Assembly: GCA_035627375.1 (NCBI GenBank)
Contig: DASPLX010000034.1
Coordinates: 1 to 64,000 of the forward strand
Length of the DNA stretch: 64,000 nucleotides
Source of the DNA: DASPLX01 sp035627375
Lineage (GTDB): Bacteria > Pseudomonadota > Gammaproteobacteria > Burkholderiales > Burkholderiaceae_D
Reading direction: 5' to 3'
Shown: positions 57,061-64,000 of the stretch, piece after piece
How positions within the stretch are numbered: the first letter of the stretch is position 1
Layout: each line of letters opens with the position of its first letter
Position numbers and translations under genes: made by a program
The notes under the pieces: model-generated
Databases searched by the model: none
What the model was told of the DNA's origin: nothing
What the model saw: only the letters and a program-made list of their open reading frames with translations

Positions 57061-57354
57061 AGTGTCCCCTTCCTGTCGCGCCCGGCCTTCCCGCTCTTCG
57101 GCGCGATGTCTCTCGCGTTCCGATCTTGCCGGGAAGCGGCGCGGTAGCCGGTGAAGATTTCGTATCGGCGGGCCGCCTTTTCCATCGGATCATGCGGCGC
57201 CGCAAGCTTGCTCAAATGTACGGGGAGAGCGGGACGGCGCTTTCATCCGTTCGGATGAATAAGGGTTGTGCGAGGTCAATCGCCTACGTCGCGCCGGTAA
57301 GCAGATGTAACAGAGCGAGGACGTCTTTCCCCGCAAAAATGAACAGGAAAGATT

Positions 57355-60147
57355 TCAGGAAAGAATCGCCCGCTTGCGCGCGATCGAAATCGCTTCCGTG
57401 CGGTTGTGCGCGCCGAGCTTCAGGTTGATGTTGCGCAGATGGGTCTTGACGGTCGTGATGGAGACGAACAGCTTCTCGGCGATCGCTTGATTGCCGCAAC
57501 CTTGCGCCAGGAGTTTCAGTACGTCGAGTTCGCGGCCGGTCAATTCGCTTTCGCTCATCAGCGCCTGCAGGCGCGGCTCGTGCGCGGCCGCCGGCAGGTG
57601 GCGCATGAAGGGCGCATGGATGGCGGCGACGAAACGGTATAGCGCCGCATGCTCTTCGCCGGGCGGATCCTGCATGCCTTCCAGCAGGTCGCGGATCAGG
57701 GCCAGCAGCGCGGGGCCTTCATCCTTGAAGAGGCGCACGAATCCTTCCGCCTGCGCTTCCTGCAGCGTTTCGCGCATGGTGCGCAGGGCAGGATTGCGTT
57801 GGCCGGCATGGGATAGCGCGAGCGCATGCAATACCTTGACCCGCAGGGCATAGCGCACGCGGCCGCGCGCATGGACGTCCTGCAAATGCTCCTTGAACAG
57901 CGGCAGGGTCATGGCCGCCTGGCCGCAATGGACTTGCAGGCGCAGATAGGAAAGCATCGGCGTTTCGAGGTCGTTCGCGATCATCTGCACGCCGTTGTAT
58001 TGCCAGGCCGGCGCGGCGCCGACCAGGGCCTGCAGCGAACGCGCGGATTCGATGTCGCCGTCGAGCAGGGCGCAGCGCGCGCGTTCCAGTCGGGCGACGT
58101 CGATCACGCGCGGCAGGTTGCGCTGCATGCCGAGCTGCTCCAGGTCGAGCAGGGTTTGCAAGGCGTCGTTGCCGTTGCGTTCGGCGCGCAGGATGCGCGC
58201 GTAGATGACGTGGCTGGCGATCAGCTGGTCGGGAATGCCGGCATCCTTGACCAGCGGCAGATAGTGCGTCAGCAGCCGCTTGGCGTCGTCGAGCTGGTCG
58301 GTCTCGTAGAGCACTTCGGCCAGGTAGAGGCTGGCGAAGCCGGTATCGGCGCCGTAGCGCGGATTCGTCGACCCGGCATCGGCGCCGATCAGGGCGCGCA
58401 GGCGCGGGCCGGTGCTGCGCAGGCGCACGTGCGTGTCGTTGCCGATCAAGGCGCGCAGGCGGGCGCCGGCGGCGCGCAGCCGGCCTTGCAGGATGTCGAG
58501 CATGGCGTGTATATAGCCCGCTACCCCGACCGAAAACAATGGCCCGACCGCCGAATGTTCGCGCGTCGCCTGGTCGAGCAGGACGCGCGCTTCCTGGTAG
58601 CGGCCGATGGTGGCGTAGTAGTAGGCGCAACCGATCATCAGCATGCTGCGCAGCAGGGGTTCGCCGGCGGCGCCGCCAAGAATGTGCGGGTCTTCCCACA
58701 TCGGCGCGGTTTGCTCGATGCGGTCGAGCATCACCAGGCTGAAGGTTTTCAGCACCAGGTAGGTCGGATGCGAGATCGAGGCGGTTCGCGGCGGCACGCC
58801 GCCGGGATTGACCGCTGCCTCCAGCAGCGCCAGCGCCTCGGCGCTGCGGTTGATGTGGATCAGCGACCAGGCATGGACCGACAGCAGTTGCGGGCGGGCG
58901 GCGACGGCGCCGCGGTCGAGCGCATCGAACCAGCGCGCGAGCAGGCGCACCCTGCCTTGCAGGAACAAGGCCTGCGCGTGACGATCGAGCAGGTCGAGCG
59001 CGAGCTCGCTATCGGCGGCGGCGATCGCATGCTCGATCGCGTGCGTGGGATGTCCTTGTTCGTCATACCAGCCGGCCGCGCGCCGGTGCAGCACGATGGA
59101 CAAGCCCGGATGCCGCTGTTCGAGCTGGGCGCGCAGAAAGCCGGCGAACAACGGGTGATAGGTGAACCAGACGTGCTGCTCGTCGACCGCGGTGATGAAC
59201 ATGTTGGAACGTTCCACTTCGCGGATCAGCGCGTCGCCGTCGTCGCGGCCGGTGACGGCGTTGCAGCTGTCGGCGCAGAACTTGTGCAGGATGCTGGTCT
59301 GCAGGATGAAGTCCTGCACATGGGGCGGCCGGTGCGACAGCACGTCTTCGGCAAGATAGGCGGACACGACCGAATTGCAGCCCGAGAAGTTGCGGATGAA
59401 GCGCTTCGGATCTTCATGGCTTTCCAGTGCCATCGACGATAGCCATAGCGCCGCGGCCCAGCCGCCGGTGATCTCGTGGAAGCGCTCGACCTCGCCGCGC
59501 TCGAGCTTGAGCCGGCGCTTCTCGCACAGGAATTGCCCGGTCTCGGCCAGCGAGAAGCGCAATTGCTCCGCGCCGATTTCGAGCAGTTGCTGGCGCGCGC
59601 GCAGGCGCGCCAAGCTTAGCGCCGGCTGCTCGCGCGAACCGATCACGATGCGCTGCTGCGGGCTCAGCATGTCGATCAATTGCTGGATCACCGACAGCGC
59701 CGCCGGATTGTGCAGGTGTTCGAATTCGTCGAGGATCAGGAGGAAGGGCAGCGGCGTGGCCGCGATCGCCTGCGTCAGCTCGAACCCGCTGCCGCCGTCG
59801 AGCGGGCGCAAGGCGTGCTGCCCGGCCGGATGGAGCGTCGCGAATGCCTGCGCCAGGCAGGTCATGAAGCGGTCGAGATCGTTGTCGCCGGCGTCGAGCG
59901 TGAGCCAGGCGACCGCGCTGTCGGCGATCGATACGTCGTACAGGTGACGCAGCAGCGTGCTCTTGCCGAATCCGGCCGGCGCTTCCACCAGGATCAGTTT
60001 CGCCGTTTCCGCATGGCGCATGCGCTCCAACAGCCGGTCGCGCGCCACGAAAGGCGCGGCCATGGCTGGCGGTTTCAGCTTCGACGGCGCCGGTCGAAGT
60101 ACTGACGGTCTTTCCGGCGCGTAATTAGGCAGTGCGGACGATCGCAT
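57355..60147 (-). CDS. MalT/LAL-type LuxR-family ATP-dependent regulator
   Basis: A 930-residue STAND regulator. An NTPase domain has Walker A APAGFGKST (near 58-66) and Walker B LLILDEFEHL. Winged-helix and TPR-like repeat regions (about 340-800) sense ligands or partners, and a C-terminal LuxR HTH (SELTGRELDVLKLLAQGC; VKTHLRNINLKLGAHNRTEAI) binds DNA. ATG 60147 is chosen over GTG 60150. A 57-bp tandem duplication lies within its repeat region. It stands between the C39 operon and the exported-protein genes and is divergent from the latter, so it is the likely activator. Confidence 0.9.
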   Translation of the reverse strand: MRSSALPNYAPERPSVLRPAPSKLKPPAMAAPFVARDRLLERMRHAETAKLILVEAPAGFGKSTLLRHLYDVSIADSAVAWLTLDAGDNDLDRFMTCLAQAFATLHPAGQHALRPLDGGSGFELTQAIAATPLPFLLILDEFEHLHNPAALSVIQQLIDMLSPQQRIVIGSREQPALSLARLRARQQLLEIGAEQLRFSLAETGQFLCEKRRLKLERGEVERFHEITGGWAAALWLSSMALESHEDPKRFIRNFSGCNSVVSAYLAEDVLSHRPPHVQDFILQTSILHKFCADSCNAVTGRDDGDALIREVERSNMFITAVDEQHVWFTYHPLFAGFLRAQLEQRHPGLSIVLHRRAAGWYDEQGHPTHAIEHAIAAADSELALDLLDRHAQALFLQGRVRLLARWFDALDRGAVAARPQLLSVHAWSLIHINRSAEALALLEAAVNPGGVPPRTASISHPTYLVLKTFSLVMLDRIEQTAPMWEDPHILGGAAGEPLLRSMLMIGCAYYYATIGRYQEARVLLDQATREHSAVGPLFSVGVAGYIHAMLDILQGRLRAAGARLRALIGNDTHVRLRSTGPRLRALIGADAGSTNPRYGADTGFASLYLAEVLYETDQLDDAKRLLTHYLPLVKDAGIPDQLIASHVIYARILRAERNGNDALQTLLDLEQLGMQRNLPRVIDVARLERARCALLDGDIESARSLQALVGAAPAWQYNGVQMIANDLETPMLSYLRLQVHCGQAAMTLPLFKEHLQDVHARGRVRYALRVKVLHALALSHAGQRNPALRTMRETLQEAQAEGFVRLFKDEGPALLALIRDLLEGMQDPPGEEHAALYRFVAAIHAPFMRHLPAAAHEPRLQALMSESELTGRELDVLKLLAQGCGNQAIAEKLFVSITTVKTHLRNINLKLGAHNRTEAISIARKRAILS
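58384..58497 (-). repeat. 57-bp imperfect tandem duplication inside the regulator gene
   Basis: 58384-58440 and 58441-58497 begin alike (GCCGATCA[A/G]GGCGCGCAGG) and encode two 19-residue units sharing R-L-R-A-L-I-G-x-D. The length keeps the frame. It adds one unit in the helical sensor region. Confidence 0.65.
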
Positions 60148-60323
60148 CACCGGACACGGAAATGAAAGGGAATGAGTTACCGCCCTGCTCGAGAACGGCG
60201 GCTAGTGGTTCGATATCTCCCGATTGCCTTGGCATGAATCGCAAATCGGGGTATGGCGGGCCACTAGACCACTAGGCTTCCGAGGCGGAGGTAACAGGTT
60301 ACAGAGGATTGTCAAAAATGCTA

Positions 60324-60339
60324 TAGAGCGATCGCTCTA
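60324..60339. promoter_or_regulatory. 16-bp perfect palindrome in the divergent promoter region
   Basis: TAGAGCGATCGCTCTA is its own reverse complement. It lies in the 600-bp gap between the LuxR-type regulator and the first exported-protein gene, with a second element, GTAAC-AG-GTTAC, about 30 bases to its left. Either could be an operator; which regulator binds is unknown. I see no supported gene in 60151-60756. Confidence 0.5.
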
Positions 60340-60680
60340 ATTGCCGTGCTTTTTTGGAATTCCGGCTGATTGCAGGAAAGAGAAGGCAAGCGAGGGCGTA
60401 TTCGAGCGCAAGGGAGGACACTCTTCCGGTATCCCTACTGAAGATAGGCATGGTCTTGTCTCCGTATATTCTGGCCGGTCTGGCGCCGGCTCATTATGAG
60501 GTGGCTATTATGCCGCAAAAAAATTGCCGCACAACAGTTCCCGGGAGCGTGGATTTTTCCTTATGGAACAACAAGATGTGGAACGGAAACCGAATTCGCG
60601 CGCGTGGCTCTCGCTGCCATGCGTTTGGCTTCGGAGGTCAGCCCGCGAGGGCACGGGAATTCTGGCCACTGTCCTAACAT

Positions 60681-60725
60681 GAAGGCTCTTAATATTGTCT
60701 CAATGTTAAGAGTTGCAGTGCCTTC
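60681..60725 (+). promoter_or_regulatory. imperfect inverted repeat in the leader of the exported-protein operon
   Basis: GAAGGC (60681-60686) pairs with GCCTTC (60720-60725), and CTCTTAA (60686-60692) with TTAAGAG (60706-60712). It ends 31 bases before the ATG at 60757 and could be a leader-RNA structure or a dyad operator. Confidence 0.45.
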
Positions 60726-60756
60726 ATCCTTCCGAAATTCCTCTAGGAGACCGACT

Positions 60757-61287
60757 ATGAAATTTAGCTTGATCAAGAAAACCGCCATCGCCGCTGCGTT
60801 GTCCTCGTTCGCCCTGGGCGCGTCCGCCATGACGACGATCGACGATGCGGACCTATCCAAGGTCAGCGGCCAGGACGGCGTGTCGATCGCCGTCGACCTG
60901 AATATCAATGTCGGTGAATTCAGGTACACCGATACCGATACGGACGGCGGTTCGGTCAGCTTCAACAACATTCGGACGACCGGTACGATCGCCGCGACGC
61001 TGGACGTGATCAGCGGCGCGACTTTCGCGACCCTGGGTACCGGCGAAGCCTACACCGTGCTCGGCCTCGACCCGACCGCGGCCAATACGCAAGCCAACAT
61101 CGCGGCCTTCTACGGCGGCGGCGACGTCGTGAAGATCGCCATCCCGGATCTGGACGTCACGGCCGGCCATACGCTGAGCCAGACCATCGACAGCATCCGG
61201 ATGGGCGGCTCGACCAAGTCCTTCGGCAGCTTCGCGATGAACAACATCCGTCTCCAGGGCACGACGGCTTACATCTGGGCTCACTAA
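60757..61287 (+). CDS. exported SGQDG-motif protein 1
   Basis: A 176-residue exported protein of unknown function. The signal peptide (MKFSLIKKTAIAAAL..., ends A-S-A at 24) is followed at once by the motif IDDADLSKVSGQDGVSI (28-44) and a beta-rich, Thr/Gly/Asp-rich body; it ends in W-A-H. The motif resembles the DUF6160-type N terminus found in putative surface proteins of gammaproteobacteria and betaproteobacteria (recalled, unverified). AGGAG precedes the ATG at 60757. It is first of four such genes; a hairpin after it may set it apart as the most expressed. Confidence 0.8.
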   Translation: MKFSLIKKTAIAAALSSFALGASAMTTIDDADLSKVSGQDGVSIAVDLNINVGEFRYTDTDTDGGSVSFNNIRTTGTIAATLDVISGATFATLGTGEAYTVLGLDPTAANTQANIAAFYGGGDVVKIAIPDLDVTAGHTLSQTIDSIRMGGSTKSFGSFAMNNIRLQGTTAYIWAH

Positions 61288-61339
61288 GCCGGAACGGCGG
61301 CGCAATTCCCCGGGCCGCGTTCGCCGGCGTAACACGGCA

Positions 61340-61361
61340 CCTCCCGGCAGCGGCCGGGAGG
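61340..61361 (+). terminator. intra-operon hairpin, possible partial terminator
   Basis: CCTCCCGGC (61340-61348), loop AGCG, GCCGGGAGG (61353-61361), then CCGTCTTT. The T-run is short, so partial termination is likely, which would make the first exported protein more abundant than the other three. Confidence 0.55.
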
Positions 61362-61393
61362 CCGTCTTTCCAACGTCATTTCCCAGCGAGATC

Positions 61394-62170
61394 ATGATGC
61401 TTGCCCGCTTCTTGCCAGCCGGATGCCTGCTCGCCTTGGTATGCGCCGCTCCGGCATCGGCGCAACTGCGTCCCATGAGCGAACCCGAGCTGTCGGACAT
61501 GCACGCTCAAGGCTTGATCGAATTGAGCAACAGCAGCCATGGCGGCTTCGATTTCACGCGCATCGCGTTCGGCGCGGACGTGCGATTGAATGCGAATTTC
61601 CGCAATATCCGTCTCGGCGAATATCACTACGCGACGCGCGACGGCAGCGGCGCCGACCTCGACATCCCGCTGCTGCGATTCGGCCGCACCGACGGCACGG
61701 CGGCGCAGCGCGTGGTGGAGATCACCAATCCCTATTTCGAATTCATCTATCGCAACGCGGGCAACGCGGCCCAACGAGAAATCGTCGGCATCCGCTTCGG
61801 CTTCGACGGCATCGCCGGCGACGTCGGCCTGGCGATGACGACGCTATCCGGCTCGCTGCGCATCGACGGCGGGGCGGCCGGGGTCCTCGATTCGCGCACC
61901 GATGCCGGCGGCGGCAAGCGCTGGGACGGCGCGTGCGCGGCGCCGTGCCTGAACCTGAACCAGATCGGCGGCGTGCGCGCCGGCGATCTGAGCGGTCCGA
62001 GCCGCGACTTCTGGGTCGCGGCGGTCAAGGTGCCGGTGCAATTCCAGGCGCCGTCCGGCACGACCCAGGTGCCGGATGTCGCGCAACCGGGCTTCTGGCT
62101 CAATTGGCGCGACAAGCTCGCCGCCATCAACGTCAACGGCGCGCCGCCGCCCAACGTCGCCGGAAAATGA
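61394..62170 (+). CDS. exported beta-rich protein 2 of the cluster
   Basis: A 258-residue exported protein, not recognised. The signal peptide ends A-S-A at 23. The next segment, LRPMSEPELSDMHAQGLIEL, lines up with the L-x-D-x-x-L-S-x-V-S-G-x-D-G motif of its neighbours but has lost the G-x-D-G part. The body is beta-rich, with VRLNANFRNIRLGEYHY near the front and two cysteines in the C-terminal half. Starts at 61394 or 61397; weak ribosome site. Its stop overlaps the next start (ATGA). Confidence 0.72.
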   Translation: MMLARFLPAGCLLALVCAAPASAQLRPMSEPELSDMHAQGLIELSNSSHGGFDFTRIAFGADVRLNANFRNIRLGEYHYATRDGSGADLDIPLLRFGRTDGTAAQRVVEITNPYFEFIYRNAGNAAQREIVGIRFGFDGIAGDVGLAMTTLSGSLRIDGGAAGVLDSRTDAGGGKRWDGACAAPCLNLNQIGGVRAGDLSGPSRDFWVAAVKVPVQFQAPSGTTQVPDVAQPGFWLNWRDKLAAINVNGAPPPNVAGK

Positions 62171-63081
62171 CGATGAACGGGCCGATCCGACGCTGGCTCC
62201 GCTTTGCGGCCGCGACCTGTTGCGCGGGCATCGCAGCGGGAAGCGCCATGCCTGTCGCTCATGCGCAGGGCTTGCGCCCGCTCGACGACGCCGCGTTGTC
62301 GGCGGTGCAGGGGCGCGACGGCCTGAGCTTCGACCTCGCGAACTTCTCGATGGCGGGCGACGCCCGCATCACCTATTACGCACCGGCGCCATCGACCGCT
62401 AGCGCCTGGGTCGGCAACTTGTATGCGGCGCGTTCCGACGATCCCGCCAACCCGTTCGGCGATCCCTATCGTCTCGACATCGTGCGGCGCGGCGGCGGCC
62501 TGGCCGATGTCGTCGAGCTCGCCTTTCCGGTCAACGCCAACGGCGCGCAGCGCTGGCAATTCGCCTACGACTGGGGCGTTGCCGCCGGCGGCATCGATGC
62601 TGAGGGCGGCAGCGTCGTATTCAAGGATGCGGTGTTCTACGGCGGCGGCATGCAATGGTCGACGCCGCGCGACGTCGAGGGCATGGCGTTCGGGCTCGCG
62701 CTGCGCCTCGATATCGGCAACCTGTTGCTGCGTCCGCGCGGACGCGGCGATATCGGCGCCGTCGATGGCGCCGCCGAGCAGATGAATATCCGCGGCGTGC
62801 GCATCGGCGCCGTCGACGGCGCCGGCAATTTCCTGGGTACGCCATGGCGCATCGCGGACGTGACGGCGCAACCCGGGATCGTCAACGCCGTACCGGACGC
62901 CAGCGGCACGCCGCGCCTGCATGTCGGCATCGATTGGCCGGACACGGGCGCCGCCGCGCTCGGCGGACTGCAGATCGACAATCTTTCGTTCAAGAGCGAT
63001 GTGACCGGCAATCTCGATCTCGGCTCGAGCCGTATCGGTTCGATGCAGATCCAGTATCTCGATATCAAATTTCGACCTTAG
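62167..63081 (+). CDS. exported SGQDG-motif protein 3
   Basis: A 304-residue exported protein. The signal peptide ends A-H-A at 33, then LRPLDDAALSAVQGRDGLSF (36-55) matches the cluster motif. The remainder is beta-rich with repeated short strands (for example QIDNLSFKSDVTGNLDLG) and ends in KFRP rather than W-A-H. The ATG at 62167 overlaps the previous stop; ATG 62173 is possible. No family recognised beyond the shared motif. Confidence 0.75.
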   Translation: MTMNGPIRRWLRFAAATCCAGIAAGSAMPVAHAQGLRPLDDAALSAVQGRDGLSFDLANFSMAGDARITYYAPAPSTASAWVGNLYAARSDDPANPFGDPYRLDIVRRGGGLADVVELAFPVNANGAQRWQFAYDWGVAAGGIDAEGGSVVFKDAVFYGGGMQWSTPRDVEGMAFGLALRLDIGNLLLRPRGRGDIGAVDGAAEQMNIRGVRIGAVDGAGNFLGTPWRIADVTAQPGIVNAVPDASGTPRLHVGIDWPDTGAAALGGLQIDNLSFKSDVTGNLDLGSSRIGSMQIQYLDIKFRP

Positions 63082-63084
63082 GCC

Positions 63085-63546
63085 ATGTTGAACCTGTTCA
63101 TCCTCTTGCTATTGTGGTGCTGCTGCAGCCTGGCGGCGCAGGGAGCGCGTTCGCTGAACGACGAAGAGCTCGCGCAAATCAGCGGCGGCGACGGCGTCAG
63201 CATGGCGGTGCACCTGGCGCTGAACGATCCGGCCTCGTCCGGCGGCGGGAGCGAGAACCGGATCGCGATCGGTACCGCGGTCGATGGGCAGACCAATTAC
63301 ATCGTCGTCCGGAATCTGCGCGGCACGATCGATATGTTCGCCGTCAATCTGAGCGTGCGGAAGAAGCCGGACGGCGGCGACTATCTTGCGCTCGGCCTGC
63401 CAGGCTATATCCGCTTCGGCGGCTTCGGCTTCGATTCCCTGAGCGTGCAGGCCGATCCTTCGGGGCCGGTCACGCAGAGCCTCGGACGGATCGATATCAA
63501 CGGCACGCTCTCGATGCAAGGACAACTGCGCCTGTGGGCGCACTGA
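63085..63546 (+). CDS. exported SGQDG-motif protein 4
   Basis: A 153-residue exported protein starting three bases after the previous stop. A very hydrophobic signal sequence with three cysteines (LLLLWCCCSLAAQG) is followed by the motif SLNDEELAQISGGDGVSM (23-40). The body is beta-rich and ends MQGQLRLWAH, sharing the W-A-H end with protein 1. The cysteines in the signal could suggest lipid modification, but no proper lipobox is evident. No terminator is obvious in 63547-63771. Confidence 0.75.
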   Translation: MLNLFILLLLWCCCSLAAQGARSLNDEELAQISGGDGVSMAVHLALNDPASSGGGSENRIAIGTAVDGQTNYIVVRNLRGTIDMFAVNLSVRKKPDGGDYLALGLPGYIRFGGFGFDSLSVQADPSGPVTQSLGRIDINGTLSMQGQLRLWAH

Positions 63547-63771
63547 TCGAACCGGCAGCCTGTCTTTCTCCACGGATAGATGGAGTGACTTGCAGCCGTT
63601 TGCCGGCCGCGCCGTATAATGGCCGCAACGCCGCCGGTTCCCGGTACAATGGCGTATTACCGCAAGTAATGCGGCAGGCATTTTTTCCAGACAAGCATCC
63701 CGGCATCAAGAACGGCCCGCTTTCCTAGTTGATTCTCCGGCCGCGCCGAGGCGGAATGCGATTCGACGACC

Positions 63772-64000
63772 ATGATATCGACACCCCCTATTCACGACCG
63801 CTCATTGACCGTACTCGTCATCGAGGACAACCGAGACCTTGCCCGCCTGTTCTGCGATCTGCTCGAGGTCATGGGATGCATCGCTCATGTCGCCTGGAGC
63901 GCGCAGGCGGGTCTCGAGTTGGCGCTGGAAAAGACGCCGGACCTGATTTTCTGCGACCTCGGCATGCCCGGCGACAAGGACGGTTTCGACGTGGCGGCGG
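63772..64000 (+). CDS. response-regulator receiver protein (3' end beyond window)
   Basis: The first 76 codons of a receiver domain: VLVIEDNRDLARLF holds the acidic pair, and the phospho-acceptor Asp is in FCDLGMPGDKDGFDV. The ATG at 63772 is the first plausible start; a purine-rich GAGGCGGA lies upstream. Whether it continues into a kinase, output domain or single receiver is outside the window. Confidence 0.85.
   Translation, partial: MISTPPIHDRSLTVLVIEDNRDLARLFCDLLEVMGCIAHVAWSAQAGLELALEKTPDLIFCDLGMPGDKDGFDVAA

Overview
The window is GC-rich, gene-dense DNA from a Gram-negative bacterium. Gene content and style suggest a betaproteobacterium near Burkholderiales/Oxalobacteraceae: TonB/ExbD and porin-type outer-membrane genes, hybrid kinases, CreA, FdhD with a TupABC-like tungstate transporter, and tight ATGA-overlapping operons. 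The assignment is an inference from gene content only. No rRNA, tRNA, CRISPR array or intact insertion sequence was recognised.

Layout. 1-1931: the end of an ExbD gene and a secreted TPR protein. 2122-7554: a five-gene, translationally coupled N-acetylglucosamine operon (sugar kinase, GntR repressor, NagA, SIS-domain deaminase/isomerase, GH3 hexosaminidase) with a clear promoter and operator. 7623-10606: a lower-GC block with a hybrid kinase, its MetOD1-type partner and about 0.9 kb without a gene. 10607-12997: divergent GH16 lipoprotein and AmpG-like permease genes, whose shared promoter region carries the same 18-bp operator as the nag operon. 13572-15714: chemoreceptor and TonB-C protein. 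15903-16988: a lower-GC gene for an F-box-like, helical-repeat protein lying between two copies of one terminator hairpin. 18128-26552: gcvH-gcvP-glyA-sdaA-gcvT-lipA, a glycine/serine catabolic operon with its own lipoyl synthase. 26588-30889: secreted proteins, CreA, a TyrR-type regulator, 3-methyladenine glycosylase and a lipoprotein. 31130-37433: a signalling operon (haem-c-type hybrid kinase, CheR, REC-kinase) interrupted by a 280-bp MITE-like element. 37714-42829: exporter, regulator, acetyltransferase, ABC exporter and hydrolase. 42849-47437: mobA, fdhD and tupBCA-like genes, a molybdenum/tungsten module probably serving a formate dehydrogenase encoded elsewhere. 47706-51636: assorted membrane genes.

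51656-63546 is the most unusual part. A minus-strand run encodes a periplasmic C39 peptidase, two outer-membrane beta-barrels (one FadL-type), a DUF2059-type protein and an AraC regulator. A large MalT/LuxR-type regulator follows. On the plus strand lie four consecutive genes for exported, beta-rich proteins; three share a motif close to L-x-D-x-x-L-S-x-V-S-G-x-D-G-V-S, and the first and last end in the same Trp-Ala-His tripeptide. The content recalls functional-amyloid (Fap) loci, which also pair a C39 peptidase with a barrel, but the substrates differ. I treat it as a candidate surface-protein export and assembly system. The window ends inside a response-regulator gene.
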